A stretch of DNA of 64,000 nucleotides from Spirosomataceae bacterium TFI 002 (GTDB taxonomy: Bacteria; Bacteroidota; Bacteroidia; Cytophagales; Spirosomataceae), in assembly GCA_900230115.1 (NCBI GenBank), contig LT907983.1, positions 1,674,001 through 1,738,000 on the forward strand. Reading direction: 5' to 3'. Numbering within the stretch: position 1 is the stretch's first letter; every line of letters starts with the position of its first letter. The notes under the pieces were generated by a model. It saw nothing but the letters and a program-made list of their open reading frames with translations. It had not been told where the DNA came from and made no database searches. Shown piece after piece: positions 43,752 through 55,700 of this stretch. The position numbers were made by a program, and so were the translations under genes.

Positions 43752-46283
43752 TTATAGAATCTTCTCTATTTGAAGAATTTTAAATTCTGTGCGTCTATTC
43801 CTTTGATGTTCAGCCTCTGTACATTGTACTCCGTCGCTGCATTCATTCACTGGACTACTTTCACCTTTTCCTATTGCCTTGATTCGAGCTCTTGAAACTC
43901 CACGTTTTGCAATATAATCTTCTACTTCTCGTGCTCGTCTTTGGCTTAGGTATAAATTGTCAGCAGCATTCCCTCTTGTGTCGGTATGTGAATATACCTC
44001 TATGATCATATCTGGATATCTTTTCAGTATTTCTACTAAATCATCCAAGGACTCCAATGCTTTAGCCTTTATTTTATAACTATCAGAATCGTAATAGATA
44101 TTTTCTAACTGAACCACATCACCTACTTTATATAATTTTGTATCAAATAAAGACCTTGGTCCTTCATAGTTAGATTTAACCTTTATCTTTTTCTTGAAAA
44201 TGTTTTTATCGTAGCTTTTTTCAATGAGCTCAAAACTTGTTGCAAAATCATCTTTCAATGCTACTAACTCATAATCACACTCCGGGTCACGGTCAAACTG
44301 ATAACTACCATCACGTTTTGTATACTTTTCTTGAACCTGACCATTACACTTATTAATGAACTTAACTTTCACTCCACCAATTGGCACTTGATCTTCGCCT
44401 GTAGCAATAACACCTTTGAATTTAGTTAAATCAGAGTTATCTCTTCTCTGTGTTAAAATCCTTCTTTCTTTCGGTTTTTCCTTTGGCACTTCCTCGACTA
44501 TTGGCTCTATTACCAATGGCGTAAGACTAATCATAAGTTCTGAAGGCTCAAAATCGGATGCATCCTTGTTAGAAAAGAATTGCTTTACCGGCTCATAGCC
44601 GTTTTGCTCAATGTAAATATAGTATTCACTATCAGCAGGGAGACATAGCTTTATCGTTCCATTAGCGTTCGTTTGTGCCCTTTCTTTGATACTTCTACTA
44701 CCATCAACCAATTGGTATTCAAAATCTACTGTTCCAATAGCTTCTTTCGAAACCTTATTAATAACAGCAACAATTAGATCTTTACAACCATACTTTGTTC
44801 CTACCCTATTAAACTTATAAATATCATCATCTGCTCCCCCTCTTTTTCGATTACTACTAAAGTAACCCATTGTTCTATCGCTATCTGTCAATAAACCAAA
44901 ATCATCTCGATTAGAATTAAGAGGTGCCCCAAGATTCTTCACATTGCTCTGAGGACTAAGGTTTTCGTTATTAATTTCAACAAAAAACATATCTAGATCA
45001 CCAAGTCCTGGGTGGCCATCCGATGAAAAGTAAAGATTATTGGACTCGTCGATAAAGGGAAACATTTCATTTCCTTGCGTATTCACCACGCCACCGAGAT
45101 TGACCGGTTGGCTCCATTTTCCGTTTTTGAAAATAGAATAGTAAATATCTGTCCCTCCATAGCCTCCAGGCATATCGGAAACGAAATATAGAATATCATC
45201 AGTAGAATTAAGTGCAGGGTGCCCAGTACTATATTCATTACTATTGTAGGGAAATTCAGTTATGTTTTTCCAGTCTCTATTTGATTTCTCGGCAAAGTAG
45301 AGGTGTAACCTATTTATTTGATCTTTTTTAACACCAAAGCTTCCAACACCATTCCTTGTGAAAATTATCCTTTGTCCATCCTTAAAAAAAGTACAAGGTC
45401 CTTCGTGGTATTTTGAGTTTAGGGTTTTACTAAACTTCTTAGCAAGAATAATTGCATTTTCTTCGTAGTTCTTACTACCATTAATGTAATCTGAACCTTT
45501 ATTTCCAATCAAAGGTACATCATTGGGCGTTTGAGGGGTATAGTAGTCAGTGCCAAGCTTACTTAATCCATTTAGCTTTTTTTGATCTTCAGTAGTTTTC
45601 TGACCCGAAGATACAGAAGCTACTGCAGGTTTTTCTCCCAAAACTTTTAAATCCTCGAGAAAGTAAAGATCTAAGAAACTAGAGTTATCCCAGCTAAATA
45701 CCCTTTTAATCCCTGACTTCTTCTCCCTTCCTGAAACAAAAACTAGTCCATTTCCATAATAGGATGGACTAAAGTCGGCACTTCCTGTATTAATTCCAAC
45801 GTACTCAATTTCATAGCTACTAACATTTCGAGTAAGTGGATCTAGATTTGAGTAAAGTTTTATAAATTTTTCTCCAATTTTATCCTGCTCATCCAATGCA
45901 GTGTACTTGATCCACATATCCCTAGATTGCTGATGTCTTCCATTGCTAGAAAGCACTTGAGCGAACTTTAGATAGTTTTTAATTTCTTCACCCTTCAATA
46001 CTGGAGAAGAACTAAGACCCTCAGAAAAATACCTTTCGGCATTTGTAAAGTCTTTTACCAAGTAATATAAATTGGCGAGTTTGAGTTTTATTCTATTCGT
46101 TTCGTCTACAAGTAAACCCTTCTCTTTTGACAGGTATTCTTCATATACCCCGATAGCATCGGCGTATGCTAAGTTACTTTCAAGTTCCGCGGCTTTCTTT
46201 AAGCTCTTATTGCCTGATTGTGCAAATACCACGAGGGATTGTTGCAAGATCAGCAGCAATAAAAGAGTTAATTTAAAACGCAT
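43752..46283 (-). CDS. PorE-like outer-membrane anchor: TPR, PD40 propeller, carboxypeptidase-like domains and OmpA domain
   Basis: 843 residues. A signal peptide (1-21) is followed by TPR-type repeats (about 25-130) and a WD40-like/PD40 beta-propeller (about 150-500; e.g. YFVSDMPGGYGGTDIYY). Two carboxypeptidase-regulatory-like domains follow (about 510-570 and 625-690; VDFEYQLVDGS, FKGVIATGE). The C-terminal OmpA domain (about 725-840) has VYSHTDTRGNAADNLYLSQRRA, ending RRTEFKIL, and binds peptidoglycan. This domain order matches PorE of the type IX secretion system, which ties the system to the cell wall. It lies directly downstream of the giant adhesin gene but beyond a terminator. A generic OmpA-family role is the alternative. 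Confidence 0.85.
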   Translation of the reverse strand: MRFKLTLLLLLILQQSLVVFAQSGNKSLKKAAELESNLAYADAIGVYEEYLSKEKGLLVDETNRIKLKLANLYYLVKDFTNAERYFSEGLSSSPVLKGEEIKNYLKFAQVLSSNGRHQQSRDMWIKYTALDEQDKIGEKFIKLYSNLDPLTRNVSSYEIEYVGINTGSADFSPSYYGNGLVFVSGREKKSGIKRVFSWDNSSFLDLYFLEDLKVLGEKPAVASVSSGQKTTEDQKKLNGLSKLGTDYYTPQTPNDVPLIGNKGSDYINGSKNYEENAIILAKKFSKTLNSKYHEGPCTFFKDGQRIIFTRNGVGSFGVKKDQINRLHLYFAEKSNRDWKNITEFPYNSNEYSTGHPALNSTDDILYFVSDMPGGYGGTDIYYSIFKNGKWSQPVNLGGVVNTQGNEMFPFIDESNNLYFSSDGHPGLGDLDMFFVEINNENLSPQSNVKNLGAPLNSNRDDFGLLTDSDRTMGYFSSNRKRGGADDDIYKFNRVGTKYGCKDLIVAVINKVSKEAIGTVDFEYQLVDGSRSIKERAQTNANGTIKLCLPADSEYYIYIEQNGYEPVKQFFSNKDASDFEPSELMISLTPLVIEPIVEEVPKEKPKERRILTQRRDNSDLTKFKGVIATGEDQVPIGGVKVKFINKCNGQVQEKYTKRDGSYQFDRDPECDYELVALKDDFATSFELIEKSYDKNIFKKKIKVKSNYEGPRSLFDTKLYKVGDVVQLENIYYDSDSYKIKAKALESLDDLVEILKRYPDMIIEVYSHTDTRGNAADNLYLSQRRAREVEDYIAKRGVSRARIKAIGKGESSPVNECSDGVQCTEAEHQRNRRTEFKILQIEKIL

Positions 46284-46360
46284 TTTATGGAACAGGTACT
46301 TTTATAGATTAACGTATTTAAAAGCAATTATCATGCCTTTGAATAAGTTTTTAGCAATTA

Positions 46361-46397
46361 AAAAAGTTTAGCCACTACGAAAAATCGTAGTGGCTAA
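46361..46397 (-). terminator. Terminator downstream of the giant adhesin gene
   Basis: A perfect 13-pair stem (46397-46385 with 46380-46368 on the minus strand) with a four-base loop is followed, after two bases, by a T-rich tract (plus-strand A46361-46365 and further A's). It lies 18 bp after the adhesin stop, so the giant gene probably ends its own transcript before the PorE-like gene. Confidence 0.65.
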
Positions 46398-46414
46398 CTT
46401 TGCTTTTTCCTGAC

Positions 46415-46730
46415 TTAGCGAGCAACAGTGATAAATCCAACTTTACTCTCCTTATCAGTTTTTGTTTTAACTGAGTAGAAGTAAGTACCGTCTGGTACGG
46501 ATTTATCATTGCCTATTAATATGCCCGTATTTGATTTTCCATCCCACTCAAACTTGCCATTTGAAGGCTTCATAATAGTAGGCTTCCATACTAAATGACC
46601 CCATCTGTTGTATAGTTCAAGAACTTCAACTTCAACTCCATTTGGTATAGTGATTACGAAGTTATCGTTTACACCGTCACCGTTTGGAGAGAACCCTTCT
46701 GGAATCATTAATGTAGTCGTAGACTCTAAT
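46415..46730 (-). other. Type B (gliding-motility-associated) T9SS C-terminal domain
   Basis: The final ~100 residues of the adhesin hold FSPNGDGVNDNF, a LELYNRWGHLVW strand, EWDGKSN and DGTYFYSVKT, the consensus of the CHU_C/TIGR04131 sorting domain. It directs the protein through the type IX system and is normally kept with a SprF-type partner in surface attachment. Confidence 0.93.
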
Positions 46731-49700
46731 GGAATAGTGAATACAGTTGGTGAATTGACACCGATCTTAATTACATCTCCATTATTAGACGAATCAGTTA
46801 CAACTTGATTTGCTCCAATTCCTTGAGCTAAAACAGAGTTGAAATATGGTCCTGCAAATCCTTCATGGAATACCCTTACGGTATAGAATACAGTATCTGC
46901 TACTCCAACTTCTAAGACACAAGTAGAGTCACTTACAAGTAATCTATTGTCAGTCTTTCCATTGAAGTTGTTGTTGACCTTCAACTTACCATTTGAGTTT
47001 GTAACTGGCTTATCAAGAACGCTGTACTGAATACTATCTCCGAAAGTATAAATCAAGCTATCGTAGACTTGTACATTGGTCAACTTAACAGAACCTATGT
47101 TCTTCATAATTGCACGGTAAGTAACGTCGTAGCTCATGGCATCATTTTCCATGCTATCCACTATACTCAATGCAACTCCAATGGCAGCTAAGTTTGGAGA
47201 ATTATTCACATCGAAGTAGATAGGTGAAGGCTCATCGTTATTCGTAGGATCTCCATCACCATCTGGATCAGCATTTGTTCCATTTGTTGAAAGATCATGA
47301 CATAGACTGTCACTTCCTGCGAACACTTCAGCAACGTTGAAGAACTCGTCAGCATTAGAATTGCTCAAGTCCACTTTTACAGTGAAGTTGATTTCTAGTT
47401 TCTGACCAACCTTCAAGACACTTAAAGAATCTACAAGCAAGTTATCTTGGCCTGGTCTTCCTGTGTAATTAGTATTTACCACTAATCCACTGTCTGCTTG
47501 AACAGCAATTACTGTATCCAAGACAACTGCACCGTTTCCAAACGCTCTATCCAGATCATCTTTAACCTGAATGTTAGTAAGGTCTTTATTACCCATGTTA
47601 GTTAAGTAAATAGTAAATGGTACAGAGAATTGTTGATCCCCTATTAATGTAGACGTACCACACACTTTGCTTATTCCAATCATGTTACCTTCAGATAGGT
47701 CATTGATGGTAAACTCACTTACATTGTTGGCTAGCTTGTTATCAATTTGATCCACCTTAAATAGCTCTACCTTGTTAACAATTTTACCAGCAGCTGTCAC
47801 TTTAGTAGAGTAAGTAAATACTAAACTATCACCAACCGCTAGGCTATCCATATTTGCAGTAATTATTCCACCTGAGTGACTTGCATTTGAGCTTACTTCG
47901 TCAAACTGAAGAGCTCCTGGTAAGATATCTCTTACAGCTACCCCAGTTGCTACATGCTGTCCGATGTTTCTTACAACTACTTTGTAGTTTGCAATCTCTC
48001 CCACAGGAACTACAGTTGATGCAGCTGATTTTTCAACTGCAAGATCAACGTATTGAGTGCTATCTGGAGTAATACCAGTTTCACCACAATCCGTGATAAC
48101 AACTTTCACAGCTGCTGCTGTACTGTAACATCCTGCCGAACTTCTCTCGAATACATAGAATGTACCATTGCTAACCATTCCTGGTGCTGTGATAAGTGCC
48201 GAGTTAGGAGAATTACTTGCTCTGAACTCAAAGATTCCACTTGTTGTAGAAGGCGTACTCAATATAGAGCTTCCTAGATCTACTGTTTCAAAAGGACATG
48301 TATTAGTCAATTCTGCAATTACCGTAGGTGTTTTCACAACTCCACCAACTGTGATACTAATCACGTTTGAAGTATCACTTACGCACTTACCGCCAACTGA
48401 CTTACAGACTGCAGTGTATTTATATGTTCCTGCTTGAGTAGGTGTTACCTCAAGTATTCCACCTTTCTGACCATTTGACCACTCGATTACTCCTGTACAA
48501 CCCGATCCTGTAAGTGTAGCAGACTGTCCTAGACAAATCTTCGAAACTCTACAAGTAATGAATGGCTTGTTAGGGTTTCCTACAGCGATATTTAATGAAT
48601 CGGCAGGTGCACTTTCACAATCACCAATCGTACAAATTGCCGAGTAGTTTGTTGTTGCTGTAGGCGTTACTGTGATATTCTCGCCAGTTTGACCGGTTGA
48701 CCAAGTTATTGTTCCAGAGCAGCCATAAGCTTTAAGTACTACAGACTCTCCTTCACACACTAGATCAGTGCTACAACTTAGAATTGGCATTTGAGCAAGA
48801 CCCACATTTATTTTCAATTTATTAGATGCTAAACTTACACAATCATTCACTTTACATACAGCAGTGTATGTCGTTGTTGCTTGTGGCTTAACTTTTATTG
48901 ATTGACCAATTTGTCCTGAAGACCAGATAACTTCTCCACCTGTACACGCTGTTGCGGTTAAGGTGATTTCTGTACTAGTACATACTGATGTTACAGTGCT
49001 ACTAATTACTGGTGCAGCTACGTCACAACCTGTACCACAACCATCAGTCTTAAGTTTGATAATAAGTCCAGTAGAAACATCACTCTTACCACATGTGTTT
49101 GTACATGTTGCGGTGTAAGTTCCAGGAGTAGTTACAACTAGTGTAGTTCCTGTCGCTCCTGTATTCCATTCTACCGTACCATTACAACCAGTAGCTGTAA
49201 GAGTTGACGATTCTGTCTCACATATTTCAGTTGCTGATGCTTTCAAAATAGGTGCAGATGGCTTTCCTCCAGAAGTAATTGTAATACTTTCTGAATTCAG
49301 ACTTGTTCCACAAGCATTTGTGCAAGTAGCAGTATATGTTCCAGCTTCAGTCACAGCTATCGAGTTACCTGTAGCTCCATTACTCCATTTCACAGTTCCA
49401 ACACATGCTTTGGCAGTTAACTGAGCAGAGTCTGGTAGACATAGACTCAATTTATCAGAAGTCACGTTTGGAGCTGATGGTACACCGTTGCTATTGATCA
49501 CAATTGCATTAGATGATCCACTTTCTCCACATGAACTAGTGCACTTAGCAGTGTAAGTTCCAGCACCTACTTCAATTGACATACCAGTTGCTCCGGTATT
49601 CCATTCGATTGTACCTTCACAACTTACTGCCTCAAGTGTAGCTTTCTCTTCTCCACAAACACTCACTCTATCAGTAGTAATAATAGGTGTAGATGGTACT

Positions 49701-52700
49701 TTACCTTTCTTGATTGTGATGATGTTACTCACACCACTTTCGCCACATGCTCCTACACAAGTTGCAGAATATGTACCAGGCTCAGATACTGTTATTGTAT
49801 TTCCTGTTGCCGATGTTGACCACATAATTGTTTCTGAACAATTGATAGCCGTAATCACAATTGACTCGGTTCCACAAATCTCAACTTTAGGTGTACTTAA
49901 TACTGGAGCAGTTGGAACATTTTTCACTCCAATCACTACAGAGTTAGACTTATCACTTTCTCCACATGCGTTTTCACAAGTAGCAGTGTAAGTACCAGCT
50001 CCTACATCAATTGTAGATCCAGTAGCACCAGTACTCCATTTAACAGTTCCTACACAAGATACTGCAGTGATTGTTGCTTTTTCAGCACCACATACTTCTG
50101 CTTTATTTGCTGTAATAGTAGGAGGAGTAGCTTTTTGGCCTGTTCCAATTGTAATAGAATTACTATTTCCAGATGTTCCACAACTTGTACTACATGTTGC
50201 AGTGTACGTTCCTGCACCAGCTTCTATAGAAGCTCCGGTTGAACCATTGCTCCAAGTAACTGTTCCAGTGCAATTTGTAGCAGTTAAAGTTGCTTTATCT
50301 GTTCCACACACTTCAGTTTTATTAGAAGTGATGCTTGGAGCAGATGGCGTCGCACCTTTTCCTATTGTAATCGCTACACTTTTTGGAGAAGTTCCACAAG
50401 TGTTGCTACAAGTTGCTGTATAAGTCCCTTCGCCAACTTCAATGGTAGCTCCGGTTCCTCCTGTGCTCCAAGCAACTGTTCCATCACAATTTGATGCAGT
50501 CAATGTCGCTTTCTCAGTTCCACATAATTTATCCTTATTCGCGGCTACAGTTGGTGCAACTGGCACAATACCTTTTCCAATCACTATAACATTACTGTTT
50601 CCAGACTGAGAACATGAATTTGAACAAGTTGCAGTGTAACTTCCTTCGCCTACTTCAATCGTTGTAGTTGTTGCTCCAGTACTCCATTTAACATTCCCAG
50701 TACAATTCGTGACTGTTAAAGTTGCCTTTTCACTTCCACAAACCTGAGTTTTGTTAGATGTAATACTTGGTGCAGAAGGTCCTTGACCCTGACCAATAGT
50801 TACTGCATTACTGTTAGCCGAACTTCCACATTCATTAGAACAAGTTGCTGTATATGTTCCAGCTCCTACTTCTAGTGTATTTCCTGTAGCACCTGTACTC
50901 CATTTAACAGTTCCTATACAACTACTAGCTGTAAGTGTGGCTTTGTCTGTTCCGCAAACTTCAGTTTTATTAGAAGTAATGTTCGGAGCAGAAGGTGATT
51001 GACCTTTCTCAATAACTACACTATTACTTGAGCCAGAAGTTCCGCAGGTATTGCTGCATGTTGCAGTATATGTTCCAGAACCCACTTGGATAGAAACTCC
51101 TGTGCTTGCATTGCTCCAAGTTACTGTTCCTTCACATCCAACAGCTTCTAAAGTCGCTTTTTCCTCTCCACAAACACTTACTTTGTTTGTAGTGATAATT
51201 GGAGTTGCAGGCTTTCTGCCTTTCGTAATTGTTATAATATTACTTACAACGCTTTCGCCACATGCATTTACACATACCGCTGAATATGTTCCAGCCTCGC
51301 TAACAGTTATTGTTGCCGTAGTTGCAGAGGTTGACCATTTTAAGTCAGCTACACAATTTGTTGCAGTAATCGTAGCCGTTTCGTCAGTACATAATACAAG
51401 TCTATTACTTGCTAATACTGGTGCAGCTGGTGGGTTCTTCGTGCCAATGGTAATTGTATTACTTACTGGTGATGTTCCACATGCATTGCTACAAGTTGCT
51501 GTGTATGTTCCTGCTCCTACTTCGATGGTCGCCGTAGTTGCATTCGTGCTCCACTTCAAGTTGCCTGTGCAATTTGTCGCTGTCAATGTAGCTTTCTCAG
51601 TTCCACATACTTCAGTCTTGTTTGAAGTAATTACTGGTGCTGCTGGTGGATTCTTACTACCAATTGTAATTGAATTACTGTTTGGTGATGTTCCACAAGA
51701 GTTGCTACATGTTGCTGTATATGTTCCAGCTCCCACTTCGATGCTTGATCCTGTTGCTCCTCCTGTCCAAGTAAGTGTACCTGTACAGTTGGTTGCTGTG
51801 ATCGTTGCTTTCTCTGTTCCACATACTTCTGTTTTGTTAGAAGTAATGATTGGAGCTGCTGGTGCTGTTCCTTGACCAATAGTAATTGTATTACTCACTG
51901 GTGATGTTCCACATGCATTGCTACATGTTGCAGTGTATGTTCCTGCTCCTACTTCGATACTCGCCGTAGTTGCATTCGTGCTCCACTTCAAGTTGCCTGT
52001 GCAATTTGTCGCTGTCAATGTAGCTTTCTCAGTACCACATACTTCAGTCTTATTTGAAGTAATTACTGGTGCTGCTGGTGGATTCTTAGTACCTATTGTA
52101 ATTGAATTACTGTTTGGTGATGTTCCACAAGAGTTGCTACATGTTGCTGTATATGTTCCAGCTCCTACTTCGATGCTTGATCCTGTTGCTCCTCCTGTCC
52201 AAGTAAGTGTACCTGTACAGTTGGTTGCTGTGATCGTTGCTTTCTCTGTTCCACATACTTCTGTTTTGTTAGAAGTAATGATTGGAGCTGCTGGTGCTGT
52301 TCCTTGACCAATAGTAATTGTATTACTCACTGGTGATGTTCCACATGCATTGCTACATGTTGCAGTGTATGTTCCTGCTCCTACTTCGATACTCGCCGTA
52401 GTTGCATTCGTGCTCCACTTCAAGTTGCCTGTGCAATTTGTCGCTGTCAATGTAGCTTTCTCAGTACCACATACTTCAGTCTTATTTGAAGTAATTACTG
52501 GTGCTGCTGGTGGATTCTTAGTACCTATTGTAATTGAATTACTGTTTGGTGATGTTCCACAAGAGTTGCTACATGTTGCTGTATATGTTCCAGCTCCTAC
52601 TTCGATGCTTGATCCTGTTGCTCCTCCTGTCCAAGTAAGTGTACCTGTACAGTTGGTTGCTGTGATCGTTGCTTTCTCTGTTCCACATACTTCTGTTTTG

Positions 52701-55700
52701 TTAGAAGTAATGATTGGAGCTGCTGGTGCTGTTCCTTGACCAATAGTAATTGTATTACTCACTGGTGATGTTCCACATGCATTGCTACATGTTGCAGTGT
52801 ATGTTCCTGCCCCTACTTCGATACTCGCCGTAGTTGCATTCGTGCTCCACTTCAAGTTGCCTGTGCAATTTGTCGCTGTCAATGTAGCTTTCTCAGTACC
52901 ACATACTTCAGTCTTGTTTGAAGTAATCACTGGTGCTGCTGGTGGATTCTTAGTACCTATTGTAATTGAATTACTGTTTGGTGATGTTCCACAAGAGTTG
53001 CTACATGTTGCTGTATATGTTCCAGCTCCCACTTCGATGCTTGATCCTGTTGCTCCTCCTGTCCAAGTAAGTGTACCTGTACAGTTGGTTGCTGTGATCG
53101 TTGCTTTCTCTGTTCCACATACTTCTGTTTTGTTAGAAGTAATGATTGGAGCTGCTGGTGCTGTTCCTTGACCAATAGTAATTGTATTACTCACTGGTGA
53201 TGTTCCACATGCATTGCTACATGTTGCAGTGTATGTTCCTGCTCCTACTTCGATACTCGCCGTAGTTGCATTCGTGCTCCACTTCAAGTTGCCTGTGCAA
53301 TTTGTCGCTGTCAATGTAGCTTTCTCAGTACCACATACTTCAGTCTTATTTGAAGTAATCACTGGTGCTGCTGGTGGATTCTTAGTACCTATTGTAATTG
53401 AATTACTGTTTGGTGATGTTCCACAAGAGTTGCTACATGTTGCTGTATATGTTCCAGCTCCCACTTCGATGCTTGATCCTGTTGCTCCTCCTGTCCAAGT
53501 AAGTGTACCTGTACAGTTGGTTGCTGTGATCGTTGCTTTCTCTGTTCCACATACTTCTGTTTTGTTAGAAGTAATGATTGGAGCTGCTGGTGCTGTTCCT
53601 TGACCAATAGTAATTGTATTACTCACTGGTGATGTTCCACATGCATTGCTACATGTTGCAGTGTATGTTCCTGCTCCTACTTCGATACTCGCCGTAGTTG
53701 CATTCGTGCTCCACTTCAAGTTGCCTGTGCAATTTGTCGCTGTCAATGTAGCTTTCTCAGTACCACATACTTCAGTCTTGTTTGAAGTAATCACTGGTGC
53801 TGCTGGTGGATTCTTAGTACCTATTGTAATTGAATTACTGTTTGGTGATGTTCCACAAGAGTTGCTACATGTTGCTGTATATGTTCCAGCTCCCACTTCG
53901 ATGCTTGATCCTGTTGCTCCTCCTGTCCAAGTAAGTGTACCTGTACAGTTGGTTGCTGTGATCGTTGCTTTCTCTGTTCCACATACTTCTGTTTTGTTAG
54001 AAGTAATGATTGGAGCTGCTGGTGCTGTTCCTTGACCAATAGTAATTGTATTACTCACTGGTGATGTTCCACATGCATTGCTACATGTTGCAGTGTATGT
54101 TCCTGCTCCTACTTCGATGCTTGATCCTGTTGCTCCTCCTGTCCAAGTAAGTGTACCTGTACAATTTGTTGCTGTGATCGTTGCTTTCTCCGTTCCACAT
54201 ACTTCTGTTTTGTTAGAAGTAATGATTGGAGCTGCTGGTGCTGTTCCTTGACCAATTGTAATTGTATTACTATTTGGTGATGTTCCACATGCATTACTAC
54301 ATGTTGCTGTGTATGTTCCTGCTCCTACTTCGATAGTTGATGTAGTCGCTCCATTACTCCATGCTAATGTGCCTGTACAACCTGCTGCTGTCAACGTTGC
54401 CTTCTCTGTTCCACATACCGTCGTCTTGTTTGACGTGATACTTGGAGCGTTTGGCTTGCTGCCTGTGGTGATTACTATCGCATTTGATGCTGGGCTCTCT
54501 CCACAAATATTTGAACACGTTGCTGTATACGTTCCTGCTGTACTTACTGTGATACTTGCTGTAGTAGCTCCTGTACTCCATTTCAAGTTCGCATTACAGT
54601 TCGTAGCTGTCAATGTTGCAGTGGCTCCATCACATAACTCTGTCTTAGTAGACGTTATCGTTGGCGTCGTTGGTGTTGGTATCTTCTGAATTGTTACTTT
54701 ATTCGATGAAGTACTTTCTCCACAACTGTTGCTACATGTTGCTGTGTAGTCACCTGATGCACTTACCTGGATGCTTGATCCAGTTGCTCCTGTGCTCCAC
54801 TTAATTGTTCCTGTACATCCAGTTGCTGTCAATGTTGCTACCTGACCTTCACAACATGTTGTGCGATCTGTAGTAATCACTGGGGCACTTGGTGGCGTTC
54901 CAGTTCCAATTGTAATTGTATTACTATTTGGTGACGTTCCACATGAATTACTACATGTTGCTGTGTATGTTCCTGCTCCTACTTCGATAGTTGATGTAGT
55001 CGCTCCATTACTCCATGCTAATGTACCTGTACAACCTGCTGCTGTCAACGTTGCCTTTTCTGTTCCACATACCGTCGTCTTGTTTGACGTGATACTTGGA
55101 GCGTTTGGCTTGCTGCCTGTGGTGATTACTATCGCATTTGATGCTGGGCTCTCTCCACAAATATTTGAACACGTTGCTGTATACGTTCCTGCTGTACTTA
55201 CTGTGATACTTGCTGTAGTAGCTCCTGTACTCCATTTCAAGTTCGCATTACAGTTCGTAGCTGTCAATGTTGCAGTGGCTCCATCACATAACTCTGTCTT
55301 AGTAGACGTTATCGTTGGCGTCGTTGGTGTTGGTATCTTCTGAATTGTTACTTTATTCGATGAAGTACTTTCTCCACAACTGTTGCTACATGTTGCTGTG
55401 TAGTCACCTGATGCACTTACCTGGATGCTTGATCCAGTTGCTCCTGTGCTCCACTTAATTGTTCCTGTACATCCAGTTGCTGTCAATGTTGCTACCTGAC
55501 CTTCACAACATGTTGTGCGATCTGTAGTAATCACTGGGGCACTTGGTGGCGTTCCAGTTCCAATTGTAATTGTATTACTATTTGGTGACGTTCCACATGA
55601 ATTACTACATGTTGCTGTGTATGTTCCTGCTCCTACTTCGATAGTTGATGTAGTCGCTCCATTACTCCATGCTAATGTACCTGTACAACCTGCTGCTGTC

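Noticed and set aside
53821-54039. Minus-strand frames of 72 codons rich in Q and H inside the 432-bp array
   Set aside because: They are out-of-frame readings of the adhesin, identical in each copy, with low-complexity composition.
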